Shown here: piece after piece, positions 17,711 through 26,913 of the stretch
Numbering within the stretch: the first letter of the stretch is position 1
Layout of the letters: each line of letters starts with the position of its first letter
NCBI GenBank assembly: GCA_034435955.1
Contig: DAOTWA010000054.1
Span: 62,001-126,000, forward strand
Direction: 5' to 3'
DNA: 64,000 nt
From: DAOTWA01 sp034435955
GTDB lineage: Bacteria; Chloroflexota; Anaerolineae; Anaerolineales; Anaerolineaceae
The notes under the pieces: generated by a model
The model's input: the letters and a program-made list of their open reading frames with translations, nothing else
Database searches by the model: none
What the model was told of the DNA's origin: nothing
Translations under genes and position numbers: made by a program

Positions 17711-18337
17711 TCAACCGGTGCCGAACTGACGGTCGCCCGCGTCGCCCAATCCTGGGACGATGTAGCCGTGTTCGTTGAGGTGATCGTCGATCGCGGCGAT
17801 ATGGATGGGCACATCCGGGTGATTGGAATGGAGACGGTGGATGCCTTCTGGCGCGGCGATGAGGCCAACGAATTTGATCCGTTTAACGCCCCAGCGCTTG
17901 AGGATATCCACGGTTGCCGTAGCGGAACCGCCGGTTGCCAGCATCGGGTCAAGGATGAGGCAAACCGAAACGGTTGGCTCGATGGGCAGCTTATTGTAGT
18001 ACTCAACGGGTTTAAGCGTGCGCTCGTCACGGTACAAACCGATATGCCAGACTTCCGCTGAAGGTATCAGCTCCCACATGCCTTCGACCATGCCTAATCC
18101 CGCCCTCAGGATCGGCACCAGGCCAATCTTATCCTGCAGCTCTTTGCCAGGCGCAATACCCAGCGGCGTCTCCACCTGAACAGGAACGGTGCGCAGGTCG
18201 GTGGTGGCCTCATAGGCCAGTAACGCGCCCAATTCGCGCACGAGTTCGCGGAACTTCTTTGGCTCAGTCTTCACGCTGCGCAGGCGTGCCAGTTTGTGGG
18301 CGACCAGCGGGTGAGTGGAAGGAAACACGTTCTCCAT
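17711..18337 (-). CDS. upp: Uracil phosphoribosyltransferase
   Basis: 208 aa, the normal length for Upp, which makes UMP from uracil and PRPP for pyrimidine salvage. The PRPP-binding loop LILDPMLATGGSA is intact, as are VPILRAGLGM near the middle and the C-terminal uracil-binding GYIVPGLGDAGDR. ATG 18337 has GGAG about 10 nt upstream. A TATAAT box on the minus strand at 18369-18374 would give a leader of about 25 nt. It is divergent from ruvB. Confidence 0.96.
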   Translation of the reverse strand: MENVFPSTHPLVAHKLARLRSVKTEPKKFRELVRELGALLAYEATTDLRTVPVQVETPLGIAPGKELQDKIGLVPILRAGLGMVEGMWELIPSAEVWHIGLYRDERTLKPVEYYNKLPIEPTVSVCLILDPMLATGGSATATVDILKRWGVKRIKFVGLIAAPEGIHRLHSNHPDVPIHIAAIDDHLNEHGYIVPGLGDAGDRQFGTG

Positions 18338-18368
18338 GGCATCGCTCTCCAGATCAATTATTCAACCC

Positions 18369-18374
18369 ATTATA
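18369..18374 (-). promoter_or_regulatory. -10 box of upp
   Basis: TATAAT on the minus strand, 31 nt upstream of the upp ATG. No strong -35 is seen. It is back to back with the ruvB -10 at 18422-18427. Confidence 0.5.
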
Positions 18375-18421
18375 GCGGTAAATCGGCGGATTGCGCCGAC
18401 CAAAGCCTTTTTCTTTCAAGG

Positions 18422-18427
18422 TATAAT
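18422..18427 (+). promoter_or_regulatory. -10 box of ruvB, leaderless arrangement
   Basis: Perfect TATAAT seven nucleotides before the ruvB ATG at 18435. Transcription would begin at or next to the start codon. No convincing -35 lies 16-18 bp upstream. Confidence 0.6.
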
Positions 18428-18434
18428 TTGTGCG

Positions 18435-19460
18435 ATGAGCGAAGGATCCGATCGTCTGATTCAACCCAATGCCAGGCCGGAAGACAATCTTGACCTGGCA
18501 TTACGTCCGCGTAGTCTAGCTGAATTGATCGGCCAGGAACAGATTAAGGAGAATCTGGCCATTCTCATCCAGGCGGCGCGCAAACGAGGCGAGGCGCTTG
18601 AACATGTGCTGTTCTATGGGCCGCCGGGACTGGGAAAGACCACCATGGCGCATGTGCTGGCCAATGAAATGAAGGTGAACATCAAAATAACCGCTGGGCC
18701 GGCGATTGAGCATCCGGGCGATCTGGCTTCGATTCTCACCAATTTAGGCGCGGGGGATATCCTGTTTATCGACGAAATCCACCGCCTCGGACGGGCTATC
18801 GAAGAAATCCTTTACCCGGCCATGGAAGATTACGCTTTGGACATCATCGTGGGAAAAGGACCTTCGGCGCGCTCGATTCGCCTGAAGCTGCCGCGCTTTA
18901 CACTGATTGGAGCAACCACGCGGCTGGCGCTCGTCTCATCTCCGTTGCGGGCACGCTTTGGGGCGGTTTACAGGGTGGATTACTACGATCTGGAAGCGAT
19001 GAAACAGGTGGTCATACGGGCTTCACGATTGATGGGAATCCTCGCCGACCCCAGCGGGGTGGAGGAGATTGCCCGACGGGCACGCGGTACACCGCGTGTG
19101 GCCCTGCGTCTGCTGCGCCGCGTGCGCGATTACGCCCAGGTGCGGGCGGACGGGAGAATCACGGCCGCAGTAGCCACCGAGGCGCTGGCGCTCCTCAATG
19201 TGGATGGGATGGGGCTGGACGAGGTGGACCGGCGGGTGTTGAGCACGATCATAGAGAAGTTCAACGGCGGGCCGGTGGGTCTGAACACCATCTCGGCAGC
19301 GATCAGCGAGGAAGCGGATACGATCATGGAAGTGGTGGAACCATACCTGATGCAGCTCGGCTTCCTGGAACGCACCCCGCAGGGACGAGTGGCCACCCAG
19401 ATGGCCTATGAGCACCTGGGACTTCCGTACGAGGATGGCAACCAGCTTAAGCTGCTGTGA
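18435..19460 (+). CDS. ruvB: Holliday junction branch-migration ATPase RuvB
   Basis: 341 aa. RuvB is the AAA+ motor that with RuvA drives branch migration of Holliday junctions. Walker A GPPGLGKTT, Walker B LFIDEIHRL, sensor region IGATTR and the C-terminal winged helix (GLPYEDGNQL end) are present. The open frame begins at 18315, but ATG 18435 gives MSEGSDRLIQP, the family-like start, and lies 7 nt after a perfect -10 box with no ribosome-binding site, so translation is probably leaderless. queA follows after 28 nt; ruvB-queA is a common bacterial pairing. Confidence 0.96.
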   Translation: MSEGSDRLIQPNARPEDNLDLALRPRSLAELIGQEQIKENLAILIQAARKRGEALEHVLFYGPPGLGKTTMAHVLANEMKVNIKITAGPAIEHPGDLASILTNLGAGDILFIDEIHRLGRAIEEILYPAMEDYALDIIVGKGPSARSIRLKLPRFTLIGATTRLALVSSPLRARFGAVYRVDYYDLEAMKQVVIRASRLMGILADPSGVEEIARRARGTPRVALRLLRRVRDYAQVRADGRITAAVATEALALLNVDGMGLDEVDRRVLSTIIEKFNGGPVGLNTISAAISEEADTIMEVVEPYLMQLGFLERTPQGRVATQMAYEHLGLPYEDGNQLKLL

Positions 19461-19488
19461 CGAACCTCGATGTCCCCACTAAGAGAAG

Positions 19489-20511
19489 TTGAGAACAGCG
19501 GATTTCGATTACGATCTTCCCCCTGAGCGGATCGCCCAGACGCCCGTCGAGCCGCGCCATGCCTCGCGGCTGATGGTGCTGGAGCGTGTGAGCGGCGCCT
19601 TTCACCACGATACCTTCTGGAATCTGGAGCGCTACCTACGCCCGGGTGATTTGTTGGTGGTGAACCAGACGCGGGTCATCCCGGCGCGTATCTACGCTCG
19701 GAAAGTGCCGGGCGGCGGGCGCGTCGAGCTGCTGCTCTTGCGACGGGAAGATGAACTGACCTGGGAGGCACTGGTGGGGGGCAAGGGTCTGCTGGCCGGT
19801 CGGCGTATGGAGATCGAAGGAGGCCCGAGCGCGTTCGTGTTGGCTGTGATGGAAGGCGCGCGTCGGCTGGTGCGCTTTTCTGAACCGGTCGAGCCTTTCC
19901 TGGAACGTATCGGCCACACCCCCTTGCCGCCGTACATTCACACGCCGCTAAAAGACCCAGAGCGCTACCAGACCATCTACGCCACGCAACCAGGCTCGGC
20001 TGCCGCGCCGACGGCCGGCCTGCACTTTACTACCGATCTGATGGAAAAATTGCGCGCGTTTGGAATCGGCTTTGCCCACCTGACCCTGCATGTTGGATTG
20101 GACACCTTCGCGCCGGTGAATGAAGAGGACCCCCGCGAGCATAAAATCCACACGGAATGGTGCGAGATAAACGAAGAAACTGCGCGCACCATCAATGAAG
20201 CTTATAAAAGGGGCGGGAGGATCGTGGCGGTAGGCACGACCAGCGTGCGAACATTGGAGACCGCCGCCCACCTCGCACGTGAAGGGGAACGGGTGGGTGC
20301 TTTCAGCGGTCCTACCCATCTATTCATCCTGCCCGGATACCAATTTCGTGCGGTGGATGCCATGATCACCAATTTTCACCTGCCGCGCTCAACGCTGCTG
20401 ATGCTGGTTTCGGCCTTTGCCGGGCGCGAGCGCATCCTGGCCGCCTATGAGATAGCCAAACGCGAAGGGTACCGCTTTTATTCATTCGGCGACGCGATGC
20501 TGATTTTGTGA
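19489..20511 (+). CDS. queA: S-adenosylmethionine:tRNA ribosyltransferase-isomerase QueA
   Basis: 340 aa. QueA transfers the ribosyl part of SAM to the queuosine precursor in tRNA to form epoxyqueuosine. The family start is visible as TADFDYDLPPERIAQ, followed by RHASRLMVLER, VVNQTRVIPARI, TAGLHFT and the C-terminal TNFHLPRSTLLMLVSAF. The start codon is TTG at 19489; no in-frame ATG fits. It lies downstream of ruvB and is convergent with the GH3-like gene. Confidence 0.95.
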   Translation: MRTADFDYDLPPERIAQTPVEPRHASRLMVLERVSGAFHHDTFWNLERYLRPGDLLVVNQTRVIPARIYARKVPGGGRVELLLLRREDELTWEALVGGKGLLAGRRMEIEGGPSAFVLAVMEGARRLVRFSEPVEPFLERIGHTPLPPYIHTPLKDPERYQTIYATQPGSAAAPTAGLHFTTDLMEKLRAFGIGFAHLTLHVGLDTFAPVNEEDPREHKIHTEWCEINEETARTINEAYKRGGRIVAVGTTSVRTLETAAHLAREGERVGAFSGPTHLFILPGYQFRAVDAMITNFHLPRSTLLMLVSAFAGRERILAAYEIAKREGYRFYSFGDAMLIL

Positions 20512-20573
20512 GGCGCCTTCGGCAGGGCAATCGAGGACCGTAATTTCTTTTTCGAAGCTTTGGGTACAGGATT

Positions 20574-23387
20574 TTAGATTTTGGCTTTGTTATTGCGCAG
20601 GAGGAAGGAGCGCCAGACCAGTCCGCCGCCAAGGCCCAGCAACACGCCGAAGAGTGTGGCGGCGATGATGCCCGCCGTGCCGGTCGAGCGCAGCCATTGG
20701 CCCCCGCCAGGCAGTCCGATGGCGAGGTACAGGTAAGCCAGCAGTCCGCCCAGACTGGCGCACAACCCCCACCTTACTCCCCACTGGAGCGAGAACCACC
20801 AGTTTCCTGCACTGTAGGCGGTAGCTGCACCGCCAAGGATTACGATCATGGCGATGATCCATTCACCGAAGAGGGGATAAGCCGAGTGAGGCGGCATGGC
20901 CGGCTGAATGGGCGTCGGGGTTGGGCTGGGCGTTGCGGTTGGCAGCGCCGTTTCGGTGGGAATGGGGGAGGGAGCGATGAGGGTGATGGCGGCGCTAGTC
21001 GAACCGGTAATGTCGAGACGGAGGATATCCGAGGATTTAGCCGGGTCGCTCTCCACGCGGATCTCCAGTAATCCCGGTCCATCGATGCGGAAAGTCGTAC
21101 GCGCAACTCCCTGGATGGTGGTCGCCTGTATCTGTTGTGTGGCGCCGCTCTCACCGCCACGGGTGATGATGAAATGCGCCACGGTGCCATCGGGAACCGG
21201 GTGGCCGTTGTGGTCCTGAATCACCCCGGTGCGCAGCGGGATGGTATCTCCCACTTTGAATGTGGGCACCTTGGTGGGGGCGGGAGTGCCGGGTGTGTTG
21301 GTCACCTGAGGAGTGGGAGTCGCTTCAGGGATGTCCAGATAGAGCGGGATTACCTGATCAGGGTCCGGCGAAGTGGCGGTATAGAGATCATAACCGATGG
21401 CCGGCACGGAGACCGGCAGGGCGCCCTTTGGGGGCAGCTCCTGAAAGAGTACGCGCGCGGCTACCTCAACGAAAGCGGGGATTTTGCTGTAAAGGGCATA
21501 GTAGGCGGTGATTTTCGAAATGTCGGTGGCGTCGAGGTAATAGGGCGCATTGAAAGAAAAAACGATGACGTGTTTGTTGCGCAGCAGGTCAGGACGTTCG
21601 GAGAGCAGGCGCCGGATGGCCTGGGAATCGGGACGATCCTGGGTAATGTTGAGCATGGCAAAAACCACCCAGTTCGCCGTACGCAAATCGTTCTCCAGGG
21701 GAGGCAGCCCCTGAGCGCCGTTCAGCATGCCATCCAGATCGGTGAAGGAATAAGAGCTCAAACGGTTCTGAAAAACCTTCCCGCCAGCCTGAGGACCGTA
21801 AAGGCGCATGACCGTGCTTTGCAAAGCATCCACCGGCAGAGTGACCTGCTCGGTGCAGGTGCTGCATTGGCGCCCTGGCATCACATCGGTAATGAAGACG
21901 ATTCGATCCAGCGCGCCAGGCGGGTTAGGCAGGACCGCATCGAGATCGGCAGGATCGGGGCTGATCAGGGTGGCGGCATTACGGGCGATATCGAAGGACA
22001 CCTGCGATGTGCCCACGCTCCCCAGGCCGGTATCGCTGGGTATGACCACCGGCAGCGAGAACGTCTTGTACATGCGCAGCTTCAATGCCAGGATGCGCAC
22101 CACTGAGGCATCCACCCGCTGAGCGAATGCCGAATCATCGCGATATTTTTGGGTGAAATAATCCAGGGTGCGCACGATGCTGGTGTAGGTATCCGCATCA
22201 CCGCTGGCTTGAAAATTGTCCGCATAGAGGATGTCATTGCCGGCTAAGAAGGCATTCAAGGCCACCTGACGCGAATCAAAGGTGACTCCCAGGGGATCGT
22301 AATACCGCCGGATCGCACGGCTGCCCAGATCGTCGCTGACCATCACGCCGCCTTTTTCGCGCCAGGACGAAATATCCGGCAGACCCATCAAGATCGAGAG
22401 CGCATTCGCGTCGAAACTGATCGGCTTGGTGGCGTCGCGGATGTTGCCCTGTAGACCCTGCACGCGGATGGGGGAGACCAGCAAAGCGTCGGTGGTCGAA
22501 TTGGCGTCGGGGGCTTTACCGGTGACAGCAAAGAATGGCGCCAGATCGATCTGGGTGAGCTGCTGGAGCGGTTTGCGAACCGTGGCAACCTCATCCTCGG
22601 GGGGGCGGTCGGAACTGCCCAGCCCGGGGAAGTGGTCAGCGATCACGGCCATGCGCCCATTCGATCCCTCGTGCAGGCCCGCGATATAGGACTGACCAAA
22701 CAAGCCCACCCAATATGGATCACCGCCGAAGGTGTTCGTACCCAGATAATCGCTGCCCTCCTGCTGAAAAGAATCCGTCACATCCAGGGATGGACCGAGC
22801 AGAAGATTGAAGCCGAGAGCCTGCAGCTCCTGGCCCAAGACCGAGCCAACTCCTTCGGCCAGTTTGGGATTCCAGGTCGCTCCCAGGGCCATTTCGTCTG
22901 GGAGGGGCGACAAACCAGAGAGGATTTGATCATTGGGATAGCCGTCCCCATCCTGTGAGATGCCGATGAAGAGCGGCACATAAACCGGAGGGGTTGGCTG
23001 CGTACCGCTCAGGTTAGGGCGCGTTTCTTGCGAAGCCTGCCATTTGTCGGTTTGTAATTGCGAGATGAGCTGGTAGGTCTGATTGATGAGCTGCTGCCCG
23101 CCAGCGAAGTTATCATTCTTGGCAGAAAGCACAACGCCCCCGATGTAGTGGTTCACGATGAGGTCGTATATCTGAGATGAAGCGCTGATGTCGGTGCCTT
23201 TAAAGGTGACCTGAAAGAGCTGGCCGACGCGCTCCTCGGGGGACATTTCCTTCAAAAGGGATTGGGCGTGGGCCAGCGAAGGGTCGGGTGTAGGGGTTTG
23301 GGCCAGCACCAGGGGTTGTGGCGCCTGGCTGGCAAGAACCACAGCCAGGAGTGCAACGAGGCTGAGCAGGCGCGGCAGTTTTTTCAT
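20574..23387 (-). CDS. GH3-like secreted/membrane protein with Ig-like and C-terminal membrane domains
   Basis: 937 aa. A signal peptide (MKKLPRLLSLVALLAVV) leads to a GH3 N-terminal TIM-barrel-like region (MSPEERVGQLF, GGVVLSAKN, VMVSDDLGS with the usual nucleophile Asp). NagZ-type enzymes have KHFPGHG and a DSH loop; here these read DHFPGLG and PPEDE, so the acid/base His and substrate Lys seem lost. A C-domain, an Ig-like domain (GHPVPDGTVAHF), a Pro/Thr linker and three C-terminal membrane helices follow. ATG 23387 overlaps the stop of the upstream dehydratase gene (ATGA). Hydrolase activity is doubtful; it may bind wall sugars. Confidence 0.8.
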   Translation of the reverse strand: MKKLPRLLSLVALLAVVLASQAPQPLVLAQTPTPDPSLAHAQSLLKEMSPEERVGQLFQVTFKGTDISASSQIYDLIVNHYIGGVVLSAKNDNFAGGQQLINQTYQLISQLQTDKWQASQETRPNLSGTQPTPPVYVPLFIGISQDGDGYPNDQILSGLSPLPDEMALGATWNPKLAEGVGSVLGQELQALGFNLLLGPSLDVTDSFQQEGSDYLGTNTFGGDPYWVGLFGQSYIAGLHEGSNGRMAVIADHFPGLGSSDRPPEDEVATVRKPLQQLTQIDLAPFFAVTGKAPDANSTTDALLVSPIRVQGLQGNIRDATKPISFDANALSILMGLPDISSWREKGGVMVSDDLGSRAIRRYYDPLGVTFDSRQVALNAFLAGNDILYADNFQASGDADTYTSIVRTLDYFTQKYRDDSAFAQRVDASVVRILALKLRMYKTFSLPVVIPSDTGLGSVGTSQVSFDIARNAATLISPDPADLDAVLPNPPGALDRIVFITDVMPGRQCSTCTEQVTLPVDALQSTVMRLYGPQAGGKVFQNRLSSYSFTDLDGMLNGAQGLPPLENDLRTANWVVFAMLNITQDRPDSQAIRRLLSERPDLLRNKHVIVFSFNAPYYLDATDISKITAYYALYSKIPAFVEVAARVLFQELPPKGALPVSVPAIGYDLYTATSPDPDQVIPLYLDIPEATPTPQVTNTPGTPAPTKVPTFKVGDTIPLRTGVIQDHNGHPVPDGTVAHFIITRGGESGATQQIQATTIQGVARTTFRIDGPGLLEIRVESDPAKSSDILRLDITGSTSAAITLIAPSPIPTETALPTATPSPTPTPIQPAMPPHSAYPLFGEWIIAMIVILGGAATAYSAGNWWFSLQWGVRWGLCASLGGLLAYLYLAIGLPGGGQWLRSTGTAGIIAATLFGVLLGLGGGLVWRSFLLRNNKAKI

Positions 23388-24352
23388 ACCGACGCCCCTT
23401 GCGCATACAAATGGCGATACTCGTCGCACACCCGGGTATGGACGGATGGTTCCACATTTCCCCCGGTAATGATCACCACGACGGGCCGTTCACGGATTCC
23501 CCTGTAGAGGAGAGCAGCCAGGGCTGCCGCCGCCGAGCCTTCGATGCGCTCGCCGTAGCGGAACCAGGCGAAGGCCATGGCCTGGGCGATCTCTTCCTCG
23601 CTTACCAAAACCACATCATCGGCGTAACGGCGCACCAATTCGGCGGTAAGTGAGTCATCTTCCAACGCCCCGGCCAGACCATCGGCCAGGGTGGGTTTGT
23701 CCAGAACACCCTCCTGAGTACCGCGATGGTAGAGAGCATGAAGGAAGGGGGACGATTCCGCCTGGACGGCTATGAGCTTCGGCCGTTGGGGAAGATTTTC
23801 CAAAGCCAGGCCGACGCCGGAAGCCAGGCCGCCCCCTCCCGCGGGAACCACCCAAACGCCCGTGCGTTGCCCGGCGAGGTCCGCAAGAATCTCCAGGCCG
23901 AGCGTACCCTGACCGGCGATCACCTGCTCATCGTTATAGGGCGATATCCACACGCCGGCTTCTTTGCGGGTAAATTCCAGGCCGGCTTTTTCGGCGGCGG
24001 CATAGCCGCCGGGCACTAATTTAACTGTTGCGCCGAGTGCCTGCGTACCCGCCACCTTGGACGGGACGGCAGTGGCGGGCATGAAAACTGTTGCCCGGCC
24101 GCGCACCTTGCGAGCGGCAAGCGCCACAGCCTGGCCGTGATTACCCGCCGAAGCCGCCACCAGGATACGCATGCGCTCTTCGGCTTTCAGGCTAAGGATT
24201 TTGTTTAATGCGCCGCGCACCTTGAAAGAGCCGGTCACCTGACGATTCTCCCATTTCAGGTAGAGTTGTTTCTTCTCATCGAAGGTCAATGGGGTGTGTT
24301 CGATGTGGCCTTTCAAACGTTGGAAAGCAGCCTGCAGATCGGCCGATATCAT
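23384..24352 (-). CDS. Threonine/serine dehydratase-like PLP enzyme
   Basis: 322 aa, fold type II PLP enzyme. SFKVRGALNK holds the PLP Lys, SAGNHGQAVA the phosphate-binding Asn loop, and GGGGLASG the glycine loop. It lacks a C-terminal ACT regulatory domain, so it resembles short catabolic threonine dehydratases or serine racemases; the substrate is not decidable. ATG 24352 overlaps the stop of a possible small ORF (ATGA) and has GGAG 8 nt upstream; a TTG at 24376 is the alternative. It overlaps the GH3-like gene by 4 nt. Confidence 0.88.
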   Translation of the reverse strand: MISADLQAAFQRLKGHIEHTPLTFDEKKQLYLKWENRQVTGSFKVRGALNKILSLKAEERMRILVAASAGNHGQAVALAARKVRGRATVFMPATAVPSKVAGTQALGATVKLVPGGYAAAEKAGLEFTRKEAGVWISPYNDEQVIAGQGTLGLEILADLAGQRTGVWVVPAGGGGLASGVGLALENLPQRPKLIAVQAESSPFLHALYHRGTQEGVLDKPTLADGLAGALEDDSLTAELVRRYADDVVLVSEEEIAQAMAFAWFRYGERIEGSAAAALAALLYRGIRERPVVVIITGGNVEPSVHTRVCDEYRHLYAQGASV

Positions 24353-24456
24353 TCCTGCAGCTCCGGGGTTTGCCAACCAAACATGGACTTTTTGCCTGTC
24401 CGATCCACGCTCGGGCTGTGCATCACCTGCACTTGCCCGTCAGCGGACAGGCACAT
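24349..24456 (-). CDS. Possible small ORF upstream of the dehydratase
   Basis: 35 codons from ATG 24456, starting MCLSADGQVQVMH and ending just where the dehydratase starts (ATGA overlap). The reading frame stays open upstream for about 45 more codons (text such as LHLSCENGALTLEED) to a TAG but has no good ATG, so either the gene starts at TTG 24474 or is a remnant of a longer gene. GAGGAGG lies directly before ATG 24456, too close for ideal use. Function unknown. Confidence 0.3.
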   Translation of the reverse strand: MCLSADGQVQVMHSPSVDRTGKKSMFGWQTPELQE

Positions 24457-24605
24457 ATCCTCCTCGAGGGTCAATGCGCCATTCTCACAGGAAAGATGAA
24501 GACTGCCGGCGTGTTCGTGTGCGTGGCGTGATTGACTGCCGTGGGCTATTAAGAGCGGACGCTTCGTGTAGGCAGGCGCTCGCTCAACGTCCTGCTATGC
24601 CATGA

Positions 24606-25958
24606 TTATAATTCAACAAAATAGGATTCGGCTGCGCGGTCGATCAGCTCGGGGGTCATGGCTGGCGTTTCGCCCATATATGCAGCAATGTCGTTGATCT
24701 GATCACACAAATCCCGCGGATGGGAGGCGCGCAGTTTGCGGTTGCGCTTGATGTACCATTCCTGCAGGAGATATGCCAGGCCTTGATCGGAATAGGCCAC
24801 GCCCTTTTGGGCAGAAACGCGCTTGAAGATCTCGCGATATTCTTCGTAATTCGGATCGCCAATTTCGATCTTATGGCGCAGACGGCGCAGGAAAGCCTCA
24901 TCCACCAGATCCTTAGGGGGCAGATTGGTGGAGAAGACCACCAGCACATCGAAAGGCACCTCGACCTTACGGCCGGTATGCAGGGTCAGGTAGTCAAAGC
25001 GGCTTTCCAGGGGGACGATCCAACGGTTGAGCAGGTCGCGTGGGCGCACCTGCTGGCGTCCGAAGTCATCGATCAGGAAGATGCCGCCATTGGCTTTCAC
25101 CTGGTAGGGGGCCTCATAAAATTTAAGCACATCGTCGAACACGAGATCAAGGCCGGCCAAAGTGAGTTCGCCGCCAACATCGATGAACGGGCGGCGGATG
25201 CGCACCCAGCGCGGGTCTCGCCGCAAGCCGGTGCGCATCGTCGCTGTACCATTGGTGGCAATGTCTTCCTCCCAGGCGAGCTGGTGATTGACCGAATCGT
25301 ACAGCTTGACCACTTGACCGTCGATGTAGAGCGCGTAGGGAATATACATTGTCTGGGTCAGGATCAGGTTGCCGATGGCGCGGGCAACGCTGGTCTTGCC
25401 ATTTCCCGGGGGGCCATATAGAAATATCGAGGTGCCCGAATTAACCGCCGGACCGATGCGGTTAAAAGTTCGCTCGGCGAGGACCAGTTGGGAGAGCACC
25501 TGGCGCATATTTCGGCTGGTCACCTGCATGCGCCCACGGCTCTGTCGGCGGATCGCATCATTGTACGCCTGCAGAGGTACGGGGGCAGGGCCGGCGTACT
25601 GGCTGCGTTCCAGCGCCTCGCGGGCGCGGGAAATGCCCGCCCCGGTGATTGCGTACTGGTAGGCGCCCTCGCCCAATCCCATCTGCGAGGATTTTACTTC
25701 CACCAGCTTCTCGCGTTTGAGGGTCTCGAGGATTTGATCTACGACCCCGGCGAATGGCAGGGCCATCTCCTCCGCTACCTTGAAGCCGGTCATAAAGCCC
25801 TGGAAATAGAAAATTTTTAGCGCCAAATCCTGGAGCCAAAGGGGTGAAAGGCCGGTGTCTTCGATCCGCTCGATAGGCGGAGGTACGAAAGCTGGAGCCG
25901 ATGAAGCAGGTGTAGGATTAACTGCGCCGCTGGCCGACTTTACGGGCATGGAGCACAT
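24606..25958 (-). CDS. AAA+ ATPase with N-terminal helical/winged-helix-like domain
   Basis: 450 aa. The C-terminal half is an AAA+ ATPase: Walker A GPPGNGKTS near residue 180, Walker B GGIFLIDDFGR, sensor 1 VVFSTNLPP, and an arginine-finger-like RRLRHKIEIG. The N-terminal half (about 40-140) looks like a winged-helix unit that contains LEREKLVEV-type segments. I do not recognise a named function. Such stand-alone ATPases may assemble secretion or pilus machinery or act as chaperones, which is inference. ATG 25958 has GGGAGG 6 nt upstream; earlier in-frame starts lack one. An extended -10 lies at 26020-26028. Confidence 0.82.
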   Translation of the reverse strand: MCSMPVKSASGAVNPTPASSAPAFVPPPIERIEDTGLSPLWLQDLALKIFYFQGFMTGFKVAEEMALPFAGVVDQILETLKREKLVEVKSSQMGLGEGAYQYAITGAGISRAREALERSQYAGPAPVPLQAYNDAIRRQSRGRMQVTSRNMRQVLSQLVLAERTFNRIGPAVNSGTSIFLYGPPGNGKTSVARAIGNLILTQTMYIPYALYIDGQVVKLYDSVNHQLAWEEDIATNGTATMRTGLRRDPRWVRIRRPFIDVGGELTLAGLDLVFDDVLKFYEAPYQVKANGGIFLIDDFGRQQVRPRDLLNRWIVPLESRFDYLTLHTGRKVEVPFDVLVVFSTNLPPKDLVDEAFLRRLRHKIEIGDPNYEEYREIFKRVSAQKGVAYSDQGLAYLLQEWYIKRNRKLRASHPRDLCDQINDIAAYMGETPAMTPELIDRAAESYFVEL

Positions 25959-26019
25959 GGATGACCTCCCATAAAAACATTCCAAATCATATAACGTGCC
26001 CAGCAAGCCACTGTTTCAC

Positions 26020-26028
26020 ATTATAGCA
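26020..26028 (-). promoter_or_regulatory. Extended -10 element of the AAA+ ATPase gene
   Basis: Minus-strand TGCTATAAT, an extended -10, about 62 nt upstream of the ATPase ATG. No good -35 is present at 16-18 bp. Confidence 0.55.
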
Positions 26029-26110
26029 TGCAGTTGGCGATTGTCTGCCAAAACCGGGTCCTTTTCGAAACTGTAAGCTGAAAGGCACAGGGAATGCAGG
26101 TGCAATCCGC

Positions 26111-26139
26111 TTGCCAATCTGAGGACCGCTCGCTATAAT
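26111..26139 (+). promoter_or_regulatory. Sigma-70 promoter of the family-2 glycosyltransferase
   Basis: TTGCCA at 26111-26116 and TATAAT at 26134-26139 with a 17-bp spacer. The coding ATG is 7 nt after the -10, so the transcript would be leaderless. Confidence 0.75.
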
Positions 26140-26146
26140 CACCCCG

Positions 26147-26830
26147 ATGGAGCTCTCGGTCATCATCCCCGTTTATAATGAAGTGAAAACCATCCGAGAA
26201 ATCATCCGCCGCGTCAAAGCGACGGGACTGGCTTCAGAGATCGTCGTGGTTGACGATGGTTCGACGGACGGTACGCGAGAAATCCTGGCCGAGGAAGATG
26301 GACGTGAGCAGGTGCGCGTCTATCTGCATGACCGCAATTTGGGTAAGGGCGCAGCGGTGCGCACTGGCATCCAGCAATCAAAAGGCGATGTCATGCTGAT
26401 ACAGGATGCGGACCTCGAGTACGACCCGCGGGATTACCCCGCCTTGTTAAAACCGATCGAGGAGGGAATCGCCGATGTGGTCTACGGGTCGCGTTTTTTG
26501 GGGGGCGCCCGGCGGCCGATCCTCTTCTGGAACATGGTGGCCAACCGCATTCTGACCTTCATCACCAACCTGTTGTACAACAACATCCTGAGTGACATGG
26601 AAACCGGATATAAAGTTTTCCGCCGGTGGGTGGTCGAGAATATGCTGCTGCACTCTCGCCGCTTCGATTTCGAGCCGGAATTTACCGCCAAAGTACTCAA
26701 ACGCCATGTGCACATATTCGAAGTTCCGATCACGTTCAACCCGCGCGATTTTTCCGAAGGGAAGAAAATCCGCGCCAAAGATGCTTTCGTGGCCTTGTGG
26801 ACATTAATCAAATACCGGTTCGTTGAATAG
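26147..26830 (+). CDS. Family-2 glycosyltransferase (dolichol-phosphate mannosyltransferase-like)
   Basis: 227 aa. GT-A fold, GT2: VIIPVYNEVKTIREI at the N-terminus, VVDDGSTDGTRE nucleotide-sugar motif, and DADLEYDPRDYP metal-binding motif. There is no C-terminal membrane segment, so it is a soluble DPM1/Ppm-type enzyme that likely loads a sugar onto polyprenyl phosphate. ATG 26147 starts MELSVIIPVYNE, preceded by a promoter that leaves no leader. A terminator follows at 26914. Confidence 0.92.
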   Translation: MELSVIIPVYNEVKTIREIIRRVKATGLASEIVVVDDGSTDGTREILAEEDGREQVRVYLHDRNLGKGAAVRTGIQQSKGDVMLIQDADLEYDPRDYPALLKPIEEGIADVVYGSRFLGGARRPILFWNMVANRILTFITNLLYNNILSDMETGYKVFRRWVVENMLLHSRRFDFEPEFTAKVLKRHVHIFEVPITFNPRDFSEGKKIRAKDAFVALWTLIKYRFVE

Positions 26831-26913
26831 GACGATGCAAAAACCGGGTTTGAACAGATGGCGCATTACCCGGACGATAAGCGACCCACAAACACCGCAG
26901 AATACGATAGAGA

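Noticed and set aside
21135..22106. 323-codon open frame on the plus strand inside the GH3-like gene
   Set aside because: Antisense to a gene with clear signal peptide, domains and GC-rich codon bias; long shadows are expected at this GC.
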